Shown piece after piece: positions 24,964-31,806 of a stretch of 64,000 bases of DNA; positions within the stretch are counted from its first letter, which is position 1; each line of letters begins with the position of its first letter. The notes beneath the pieces are model-generated. The model worked only from the letters and a program-made list of their open reading frames with translations, was not told the origin of the DNA and searched no databases. Source of the stretch: an uncultured bacterium (GTDB lineage Bacteria > Bipolaricaulota > Bipolaricaulia > UBA7950 > UBA9294). Position numbers and translations under genes: made by a program. The stretch is from the NCBI GenBank assembly GCA_903857865.1, contig CAIOGO010000010.1, forward strand, positions 186,001-250,000, given 5' to 3'.

Positions 24964-25715
24964 CAAGTCCACCCCCCGCGTGCCGCAACGACCGCCAGCG
25001 CAATGGCCGCGCCTGCGATCCCGAGCGCGACGACGCTCCATACGCTTCGGGGTTCCTCGCGGCTCGCCGTTCGCCTGGAGTAGAGCCCGAAGCACCGACC
25101 CTTCATCGAGATCGCGATCGAGTCCACGCGGTGAAGTCCCGAAACAAGGACGGGGACGAACGTGTAGCGGGCCGCGTGGGCAATCCGCCGCGGACTGCGC
25201 ACCGAGACCTTGATCCCCCTCACGCGCTGGGCCTCGCGCACGGATCGAAGCTCGTCCTGAAAGAAGGGGACGAAGCGAAGCGCCAAGATGAACAGGTACC
25301 CGTACCGATACGGAATCCCGGCTCGAATCAACCCTTGTGCGAGGCGATCCGGGTCCGTCGTTCGGACGAAGAGCGCGCTCGCGGAGAGGATGACGAGGAA
25401 GCGAAGCGCCATGCGCGCGCCGGCCAAGAGCCCGCCCGCGGTGATGCGAACCGGAGACGTGACGAAGACCCGCCCCGTGTGAATCGACAGCGCCTGGGCA
25501 ATGAATAGGACGAGGGCGAAGAGGGTGACGAAGCGAAGGCCTCGGAAAAACTGCGCTGGGCGATCTCCTGAGGTGATCGCCAGGCATGCGACTCCCAGAA
25601 GGATCGCGCCTTCGACAATCAGGCTCGGAACCGCAAGCACGACCCCAACCAGGGCAAGCAGGAGAACGAAGTTCGTCATCGGCGAAGAACGATGGAGTCC
25701 TCTTCCTCCGGTCAT
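24963..25715 (-). CDS. ECF transporter transmembrane (T) component
   Basis: A 250-residue EcfT/CbiQ-type membrane protein with about six hydrophobic segments. The coupling helices carry the paired arginine signatures typical of EcfT: E-A-Q-R-V-R-G near residue 152 and M-K-G-R-C-F-G near 202, which contact the ATPases. It couples ATP hydrolysis to toppling of the substrate-binding S component. The start overlaps the ATPase gene stop by ATGA. The next gene encodes a molybdopterin-fold protein. CbiQ of cobalt systems is the closest relative by length, but no CbiM/CbiN partner is present here. Confidence 0.9.
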   Translation of the reverse strand: MTGGRGLHRSSPMTNFVLLLALVGVVLAVPSLIVEGAILLGVACLAITSGDRPAQFFRGLRFVTLFALVLFIAQALSIHTGRVFVTSPVRITAGGLLAGARMALRFLVILSASALFVRTTDPDRLAQGLIRAGIPYRYGYLFILALRFVPFFQDELRSVREAQRVRGIKVSVRSPRRIAHAARYTFVPVLVSGLHRVDSIAISMKGRCFGLYSRRTASREEPRSVWSVVALGIAGAAIALAVVAARGGWT

Positions 25716-27151
25716 GACCAGGTCTCCGGGGTGAACGCGATCTCTCCCAGGTCTCTCAGTCGGCCGAACACCTCGTCAGGAGGGCCGAGGAGTTGCACCC
25801 CTCGATCGAGGTAGAGAACCCGATCCGCCAGCGCCGCGGCGAGCGGGATGTCGTGCGTCACGAGGACGGCCGTTCCGCCGGCCGCGACCACCTCCCGTAG
25901 TCTTGAGATCATCCAAAGGACGTTTCTCCGGTCCTGACCGATGAACGGCTCGTCGAGCAAGAGCAGGTTCGGTCGGAGCGCGAGCGTCGTTGCCATCGTC
26001 AGACGGCGCTGCTCGCCGAGGCTGAGCGACAGGGGTACCGCGTCATCGAGGCCCGCGAGGCGCGCGTCGAGGAGTTCGGCATCGACGCCCCCTGCGTCCC
26101 GCGGGTTCCCGAGTTTGATCTCCTGTCGGACCGTTCGCTCGAAGATCTGGTGGTGCGGGTGCTGGAAGACGAAGCCGACTTGCGTTCCCCGGGCGCGCTC
26201 GATCGTCCCCGTCCGCGAGGACGCAAGCCCGGCGAGCAGCCGGAGGAGCGACGTCTTGCCCCCACCGTTTGGGCCGATCACCACGAGGACCTCGCCTTCG
26301 CGCAGGGTGAAGGAGAGGTCTCGCCACAGTGCTTCGTCATAGCCAAACGAGATGCGGTCGACCACGATCCGCGGAGAGCCGCTCGCTGTTTCCGGCGCAG
26401 GAAGGGCCCACGCCCCACGGAGTCCTGCCTCGGCGTAGTCGATGCGTTCTCGAGCCGGGTAGCGCTCGACCGTCTCTCCGTGGTCGAGAAGAACCAGGCG
26501 CGGCGCGAGCGCGCGGAGCGCGTCGATCCGGTGCTCGATGACCACGAGCGTTCGTTTCCCGGCACGCCCGAAGTCGGAGAGCGTCGCGAACAGCGCCTGG
26601 ACGCCGCGCGGATCGAGGTTCGCCGTGGGCTCGTCGAACAGGAGGACGCGCGGCTCCATCGCGAGGATCGACGCGATGGCGAGCCGCTGCTTCTCTCCGC
26701 CGGAGAGCGTCGTGGTCACTCGATCGCGGAGGTGCGCGATCCCGAGTTCGGCAAGACCCCGTTCAACGCGAGCTCGGACCTCAGGCGCCGGAAGGCACAG
26801 GTTCTCCGGCCCGAACGCCACTTCCTGCCACGCCGAGAGCGTGCAGATCTGCGCGTCGGGATCCTGTTGGACCAGCCCGATGCGGGTCGCCAGTGCCTCG
26901 GGCGCGACGTTGCGAAGGGACTCGCCGCCCAGGCAGACGTCGCCCGACACGGCCGCCGGGATCATCGACGGGACGAACCCCGCCAGCGTCCGACAGAGGG
27001 TCGTCTTCCCGCACCCCGAAGGCCCTGCGATCGCGACGACCTCCCCCTCGGCGATCGTCTCGGAGAACCCGACGAGCGCGTCGCTGTCTCGATCCGGATA
27101 GCGCACAGAGAGCTTCGAGATCGCGATGTCGAACCGCTCACTCGACGGCAA
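25712..27151 (-). CDS. ECF transporter fused double ATPase
   Basis: A 479-residue protein with two ABC ATPase domains in one chain. Domain 1 (about 8-235) has Walker A GPSGCGKT, signature LSGGEKQRL and Walker B VLLFDEPTANLD. Domain 2 (about 262-475) has GPNGGGKT, signature LSLGEQRRL and LLLLDEPFIGQD. This is the fused equivalent of EcfA1-EcfA2, as in YkoD of the thiamine-precursor transporter. It overlaps the S-component gene by 14 nt and EcfT by ATGA, so all are co-translated. The organisation YkoE-D-C plus accessory domains supports an ECF importer of group I type with a dedicated substrate. Confidence 0.92.
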   Translation of the reverse strand: MPSSERFDIAISKLSVRYPDRDSDALVGFSETIAEGEVVAIAGPSGCGKTTLCRTLAGFVPSMIPAAVSGDVCLGGESLRNVAPEALATRIGLVQQDPDAQICTLSAWQEVAFGPENLCLPAPEVRARVERGLAELGIAHLRDRVTTTLSGGEKQRLAIASILAMEPRVLLFDEPTANLDPRGVQALFATLSDFGRAGKRTLVVIEHRIDALRALAPRLVLLDHGETVERYPARERIDYAEAGLRGAWALPAPETASGSPRIVVDRISFGYDEALWRDLSFTLREGEVLVVIGPNGGGKTSLLRLLAGLASSRTGTIERARGTQVGFVFQHPHHQIFERTVRQEIKLGNPRDAGGVDAELLDARLAGLDDAVPLSLSLGEQRRLTMATTLALRPNLLLLDEPFIGQDRRNVLWMISRLREVVAAGGTAVLVTHDIPLAAALADRVLYLDRGVQLLGPPDEVFGRLRDLGEIAFTPETWS

Positions 27152-28190
27152 CCCGCACCACCATCTCTACCCAGTACGCGCCGTCGTACCCTGGGGCGAC
27201 GAGGCGAAGATCGTCGCCATCGAGGATCAAGAGGACATCCGGATTGTCCGTGAGTTCCAAAATCGGAAAGCGAGCCTCGTACCCGTCCGACGCAACGATC
27301 CGTACCGTCGCCGCACCGGCGGATGGACTCGCACGCTCGAGGATGAGGTTCACGGGGACGCCTGTGTAGTCGGCCGGAGGCACGTAGGTCACGCTGCCGC
27401 GCAGCTCGGTCCGCACGGTGCGCTCTTCCGCCTTCCACTCCCTGTACACGAACTCGTACGGCGCTCTCACCGCGCCTCCGATGGTTGCGGCGCCGGGCGA
27501 GGGGAACGGGTCATACACCTTGAGGTAGAAGTAGACGCCTCCCGCCAGGAATCCGAGGACAACAGCGAGCGTAGCGGCGTGGCGCCATCCGACGGCACGC
27601 CGCCCGTTTGGCACGACCGAATCCGTAGGGCGAATCAGGCGCGACGCCACGAGCACCCGTTCGATGTCCCACGCCAGGTACCCGCCGAAGACGGCGCCGG
27701 AGACGAACGCCGCAGCGATCATCAGAGCGAGGAAGCTGGCTGCGACGCCGGAGAAGTAGATCGCCTGGAACATGACGACGTTCGAGACGCTGGCCAGCGC
27801 GCCGGCGAGCATCGTGAGGGCAAGAGAACGCCGCCGCGTCAGCCCGAGGCCAAGGTCGACGAACAGGCCCTCGACCGCAGAGACGAGAAGGATCACCACG
27901 CCATGTGTCCCTCCGCTGAAGAGCTCGACCGCCCCCTTGGTGAGGCCCGTCAGTGTGCCGGCGCCGAACCGCCCGACGAGAGCACGGGCGAGAAGCGGCC
28001 ACACGATGTGCAGACCGGCAATGAGCTGTCCGGCGCCGAACGGAACGCCGAACAGCCGATTGATAAGGTTGCCGAGGTACCCGATGTACGTCGAGAGAAC
28101 TCCGCCGGCCGCGGAGAAGAGCGCGATCAGAACGATGTCGCGGACATCAAACCGGTAGCGCCGCTCCCCCGCGGCCGACTCCACGGGCAC
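27138..28190 (-). CDS. YkoE-like ECF S component with C-terminal molybdopterin-fold domain
   Basis: A 350-residue fusion. Residues 15-180 form about five hydrophobic segments resembling the YkoE-type substrate-specificity subunit, with G-G-V-L-S-T-Y-I-G and L-T-K-G-A-V-E-L-F-S-G-G-T segments. A further transmembrane helix (about 206-223) leads to an extracytoplasmic domain (about 225-350) with A-D-Y-T-G-V-P-V-N-L-I-L, V-A-S-D-G-Y and Y-W-V-E-M-V-V-R-V, the same fold as in the genes on either side. I am not aware of such a fusion in the characterised ECF systems. The substrate may be a thiamine-like compound, a tetrapyrrole or a molybdenum/tungsten compound. It sits 2 nt after the triple-repeat secreted protein. 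Confidence 0.8.
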   Translation of the reverse strand: MPVESAAGERRYRFDVRDIVLIALFSAAGGVLSTYIGYLGNLINRLFGVPFGAGQLIAGLHIVWPLLARALVGRFGAGTLTGLTKGAVELFSGGTHGVVILLVSAVEGLFVDLGLGLTRRRSLALTMLAGALASVSNVVMFQAIYFSGVAASFLALMIAAAFVSGAVFGGYLAWDIERVLVASRLIRPTDSVVPNGRRAVGWRHAATLAVVLGFLAGGVYFYLKVYDPFPSPGAATIGGAVRAPYEFVYREWKAEERTVRTELRGSVTYVPPADYTGVPVNLILERASPSAGAATVRIVASDGYEARFPILELTDNPDVLLILDGDDLRLVAPGYDGAYWVEMVVRVAVE

Positions 28191-28192
28191 CG

Positions 28193-29686
28193 CTAGTCCT
28201 TGACCAGGGCGATCGACACCAGGAACTTGACCGACTTCAGGCTCACACCCTCAGACAGAACGACGGAGTCATCGAAGACGAACCGCATCGCGCCGTCCTT
28301 CGACGTGTCGAGGAACGTTCCGTTCTTCTTGAACGCCACGACGAACCGGTCGTCCCGAGCGATCAGGCTCAGCGGCACCGTTTGGCTGTAGCCGTCGCTC
28401 GCCGTCAAGACGATGTGGTATCCCTCAGCGATGAGCTTGTCGTTGAAGTCCACGTCATCGTAGTGGATGCCCTGGTCCGCGGCCGGAGCCGCCCCGCCGT
28501 CCACGTAGGCGAGGAGACGCCACAGGGGGAGCCCTGAGTAGGTCGCCGTCTCACCTTTGGACGTCACGGTGGCCGTCGCCGTGTGGCACGGACAGCCGAT
28601 CCCCGCTTCCAGCTCGCTACGCGTGAAGACGCGCGTCGTCTCTCCGGTGACCGTCAGCGTGTACGCCGTGTACTCGCCGAGGACTTCGATCCTCTCGACC
28701 ATGCGCGCCGAGAGGGAACTGGTGAAGTGAGGATTCCCTTCTCCCACCTGCACGATGCGCAGGTAGCCGGGATCGAGCGGCATGTACCAGCCACTCTCCT
28801 TGTAGGCAAGAACCCAGGTGCCCGCCGAGCGATCCAAGAGCTGCGAGACGGGGTAGTTCATCGAGTACCCGTCCGACGCGGTGACGCGCACCGTCCCGTC
28901 GCTCGGGGCGTTGCCGATGAGCGCAGAGAAAGGGATCCCCGTGTAGGTCGCCGTGGTGTCAATGCCGGCCGAGTTGGTGAACGTGCCGGGCGCGGCGATC
29001 GATTCGAACGCCTCGATGTCCGCCATGGTGTAGGTGAAGGTCTCACCGCCCCGTGCGACGGTGAGCACGACGCCCTCCGCCGGCCCGGCCGCGAGGGCTA
29101 CGTTCTCTGCAGCTGTGGGGAGGCTCGCGCCGTCGTAGTTCACGATCAGGTACGCGACGTTCTTCACCAGAAGTCCCGTCGTCGACGGCTTGTCGCCGTA
29201 GTAGTGCGCGTAGTCCGGACCCAAGGCAGCGAGCATGTCGTCGTTCGAGAACCGCTCGTCGGACGCGAGGAACACGAGAACCGGAGCGTCTTCACCGTCC
29301 GACCCGACTTCGAGGCCGAGAATCGGCGTACCTGCCGGCGTTTCGCTGTAGATGGCCGCATACGGCAGTCTCTTGGTGTAGCCGTCCCCGGCGACAACCG
29401 AGACGACGTCTCCCGTCGCCATGCCGCCGACTTCCGACAGGATGGCCGACAACGGGATTCCCGCGTACGTCTTCGGCGACTTCCAGTTCTCGGCGCCGTC
29501 GCTCATGGCGGGACCCTGATAGGCGACCGTGCCGCCGGCACTGATCGAGAGAAGGGGCAGGTCCACTTGCACGACGCGATCGCCGTTTTGCACGACCACG
29601 GCCCAGGACGTCGCGGCGGCAGATGCTGCCGAGAGTCCAACCAAGACGAGAACGAGACTCAAAGCTCCGACCAAGATTCCTCTCAT
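28193..29686 (-). CDS. secreted protein with three molybdopterin-fold domains
   Basis: A 497-residue exported protein: signal peptide (1-23), then three repeats at about 28-183, 205-336 and 340-496. Each repeat has [ST]Y[ATS]G[IL]P[LF], a hydrophobic helix, a D-G-Y strand and a C-terminal V-x-x-I/L strand, matching the sulfite-oxidase molybdopterin-binding fold. Only the third has cysteines in front of its Y-S-G-L-P-L motif (G-C-P-C-H, residues 364-368), roughly where sulfite oxidase relatives place their metal-ligand cysteine. The start overlaps the regulator stop by 4 nt. It is probably the primary extracytoplasmic binding protein of the ECF system, either free or lipid-less. Confidence 0.78.
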   Translation of the reverse strand: MRGILVGALSLVLVLVGLSAASAAATSWAVVVQNGDRVVQVDLPLLSISAGGTVAYQGPAMSDGAENWKSPKTYAGIPLSAILSEVGGMATGDVVSVVAGDGYTKRLPYAAIYSETPAGTPILGLEVGSDGEDAPVLVFLASDERFSNDDMLAALGPDYAHYYGDKPSTTGLLVKNVAYLIVNYDGASLPTAAENVALAAGPAEGVVLTVARGGETFTYTMADIEAFESIAAPGTFTNSAGIDTTATYTGIPFSALIGNAPSDGTVRVTASDGYSMNYPVSQLLDRSAGTWVLAYKESGWYMPLDPGYLRIVQVGEGNPHFTSSLSARMVERIEVLGEYTAYTLTVTGETTRVFTRSELEAGIGCPCHTATATVTSKGETATYSGLPLWRLLAYVDGGAAPAADQGIHYDDVDFNDKLIAEGYHIVLTASDGYSQTVPLSLIARDDRFVVAFKKNGTFLDTSKDGAMRFVFDDSVVLSEGVSLKSVKFLVSIALVKD

Positions 29687-30378
29687 GCTTCCTCCTCCAG
29701 AGGCGTTGTGTGGATGGCTGCGGTCAGCAGGGTCACGCAGACGAAGTCCCCCCGTGTGGGGGAGAGCTCGCTCCGATCGGCGGCGTAGAGAGCGTTCAGT
29801 TCAAAGCCGTCCGCGGCAAGAACGAGATTGACGAGTTGGCCCATCGGGCGGACCTTCGTAACGCGAGCCGGGAGGGCCGTGGCCGACGACGTGGTCGCGT
29901 TGATCGGGAGCGCGGTCGACACGCTCACGGTTTCCGGCGGCACGACAAGGCGAAGCGACGTGGCCCGCGAGAACGAGAGAACGCGGATGAGCGCGTTGCC
30001 GACGCGCACTGTGCAAAGGGCGCCGTGGCGCTTCTCCACGTGTCCGTCGAACGTGTTTCGCGCCAGGAGGCGCGAAGCGCCCGGCCGGTACGCGCCGAGA
30101 TCGGTGACCGCGTGCCCGAGCCGGACACGCTCCGACCACACGAGATCCTCCATGACCGATCGTGACGTTCCCGCCGCCACGAGCAGCTCTCCCAGATCCA
30201 ATTCTAGAACCCCGGCCAGCGTGCGGATCGACGTGAGATCGGGGGCCGGGCGCGTTCCCTGCTCGATGCGCGCTAGGCGGCTGTAGTCGACGCCGGACAG
30301 GCTCGCCAGCCGCCGGAGACTGAGGTTCTTCTCGGCCCGGGCGGTATGAATCAGGTCTCCGAATTGGCGTTTGGTCAC
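29683..30378 (-). CDS. XRE-type regulator with C-terminal TOBE (molybdate/tungstate-binding) domain
   Basis: A 231-residue transcription factor. The N-terminal helix-turn-helix (about 5-60) has L-R-R-L-A-S-L-S-G-V-D-Y-S-R-L-A-R-I-E-Q-G. The C-terminal third (about 145-225) reads like the TOBE domain of ModC and related proteins: LPARVTKVRPMGQLVNLVL and R-G-D-F-V-C-V-T-L-L-T-A-A-I-H-T. TOBE/Mop domains bind molybdate or tungstate, so this protein probably represses or activates the downstream ECF genes in response to the oxyanion. The GTG at 30378 is preferred: the ATG at 30408 lies inside the promoter spacer. It is the first gene of the operon. Confidence 0.82.
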   Translation of the reverse strand: MTKRQFGDLIHTARAEKNLSLRRLASLSGVDYSRLARIEQGTRPAPDLTSIRTLAGVLELDLGELLVAAGTSRSVMEDLVWSERVRLGHAVTDLGAYRPGASRLLARNTFDGHVEKRHGALCTVRVGNALIRVLSFSRATSLRLVVPPETVSVSTALPINATTSSATALPARVTKVRPMGQLVNLVLAADGFELNALYAADRSELSPTRGDFVCVTLLTAAIHTTPLEEEA

Positions 30379-30386
30379 GATGGCGG

Positions 30387-30415
30387 AGTCTACGGACGGT
30401 GTTGCCATTTGTCAA
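30387..30415 (-). promoter_or_regulatory. strong leaderless promoter of the ECF operon
   Basis: Minus-strand TTGACA (30410-30415), a 17-nt spacer and TAGACT (30387-30392), then 8 nt to the GTG at 30378. Consensus -35 and ideal spacing make this the best promoter in the window. The mRNA would begin within about two bases of the start codon. The in-frame ATG at 30408 lies in the spacer and cannot be on this transcript. Confidence 0.68.
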
Positions 30416-30417
30416 CA
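30400..30417. promoter_or_regulatory. palindromic operator over the -35 box of the ECF operon
   Basis: An 18-bp imperfect palindrome, TGTTGCCATTTGTCAACA on the plus strand, with seven of nine base pairs matching; the outer five are TGTTG and CAACA. It covers the -35 hexamer and the adjacent spacer. By position it is the likely binding site of the XRE-TOBE protein, acting as an autorepressor. Confidence 0.55.
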
Positions 30418-30442
30418 GACCGCCTGAGCCACCCGAAACGCC

Positions 30443-30471
30443 TTGCAAACGGCATCACGCAGTCCTACCCT
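30443..30471 (+). promoter_or_regulatory. promoter of asnS
   Basis: TTGCAA (30443-30448), 17-nt spacer, TACCCT (30466-30471). The -10 box ends 29 nt before the ATG at 30501. The motif TACCCTCTT is shared with the rpsF promoter and with the one at 48520. Confidence 0.55.
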
Positions 30472-30500
30472 CTTCCCCACATACGAGGATGGAGGAGTCC

Positions 30501-31796
30501 ATGGCATCGATCAGGATCTCCGAGGCGCGACAGCATCTGGGAGACGTGGCGACTCTGCGGGGTTGGCTCTACAACAAGCGGTCAAGCGGCAAGATTCTGT
30601 TCCTTCAATTGCGCGATGGAACCGGGATTCTGCAGGGAGTGGTCGCTGAGCCTGAGAACCCCCAGTTGTTCGCGCTCGCCGCGCGTCTTCCGCGCGAGAC
30701 GTCCGTCATCGCGTCCGGAACACTGCGCGAAGATCCTCGCGCGCCCAGCGGATGCGAGATGCAGTTGTCAACCCTCGAGGTCATCCAGGAACCGACGGGC
30801 GATTTTCCGATCGAACTCAAGGAGCAGACGCCAGGTTTCCTCCTCGATCATCGTCACCTGTGGATCCGCACCGGCCGGCAAGTGCCCATTCTTCGCGTCC
30901 GGGACGCAGCTTTCCGAGCCTTTCGCTCGTTCTTCTGCGAACGCGGGTTCGTCGCGACCGAGGCACCCATCCTCACCGGCGCGTCCGTCGAGGGGACGAC
31001 GACCCTGTTCGAGCTCGACTACTTCGGCGACAAAGCTTACCTGAGTCAGAGCGGCCAACTCTACCTCGAAGCGACGGCGATGGCTCTGGGAAGAGTCTAC
31101 TGGATCGGGCCGGCGTTCCGCGCCGAGAAGTCGAAGACTCGCAAGCACGTGACTGAGTTCTGGATTGCGGAAGCGGAGATGGCGTTCTATGACCATGCGG
31201 CCAACCTCGCGCTCCAGGAGGACCTCGTGCGCTACCTCGTCGAGGCGGTCGTCGCGGAACGCAAGGAGGACCTCGTCACACTGGAGCGCGACACCGACCT
31301 CCTCCTCCGCGAGGTGCGCCAGCCGTTCGCGCGCATCGACTACGGGGACGCCGTTCGCCTTCTCCAGGAGAAGGGTCATGAAGTGACCTTCGGTGACGAC
31401 TTCGGGGCTCCGGAGGAAGAAGCGCTCGGCGCGCATTTCGGACGGCCGGTGTTCATCGAACGCTTCCCCGTGACGATGAAGCCGTTCTACATGAAGCGCG
31501 ATCCAGCAGATCCGACGCGAGCTCTTGCCGCCGACCTCATCGCACCCGAGGGGTATGGCGAGATCATCGGCGGCAGCCAGCGCGTCGACACCGTGGAGGA
31601 ACTCCTCGCTCAACTCGAAGAGAACAAGCTTCCTACGGCACCCTATGAGTGGTATATCGACCTGCGGCGGTATGGCTCGGTGCCGCACTCCGGGTTCGGT
31701 ATGGGTCTCGAACGGGTCATCACGTGGATCTGCGGCGCGTCACACATCCGCGAGGTCATCCCGTTCCCGCGGCAGATTCACCGCCTCTATCCGTAG
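30501..31796 (+). CDS. asnS: asparaginyl-tRNA synthetase
   Basis: Class IIb aminoacyl-tRNA synthetase that charges tRNA-Asn. The 431-residue product has the N-terminal OB-fold anticodon-binding domain (about 15-105, V-A-T-L-R-G-W-L-Y-N-K-R), motif 2 around G-P-A-F-R-A-E-K-S-K-T-R-K-H-V-T-E-F and motif 3 at G-F-G-M-G-L-E-R. Discrimination from AspS rests on length and on the archaeal/bacterial AsnS-type segments V-T-E-F-W-I-A-E-A-E-M-A and M-K-P-F-Y-M-K. The ATG at 30501 has GGAGGAG 3-5 nt upstream; an ATG four codons earlier is an alternative. It is divergent from the ECF operon. Confidence 0.93.
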   Translation: MASIRISEARQHLGDVATLRGWLYNKRSSGKILFLQLRDGTGILQGVVAEPENPQLFALAARLPRETSVIASGTLREDPRAPSGCEMQLSTLEVIQEPTGDFPIELKEQTPGFLLDHRHLWIRTGRQVPILRVRDAAFRAFRSFFCERGFVATEAPILTGASVEGTTTLFELDYFGDKAYLSQSGQLYLEATAMALGRVYWIGPAFRAEKSKTRKHVTEFWIAEAEMAFYDHAANLALQEDLVRYLVEAVVAERKEDLVTLERDTDLLLREVRQPFARIDYGDAVRLLQEKGHEVTFGDDFGAPEEEALGAHFGRPVFIERFPVTMKPFYMKRDPADPTRALAADLIAPEGYGEIIGGSQRVDTVEELLAQLEENKLPTAPYEWYIDLRRYGSVPHSGFGMGLERVITWICGASHIREVIPFPRQIHRLYP

Positions 31797-31806
31797 GGCA
31801 CCCTCG

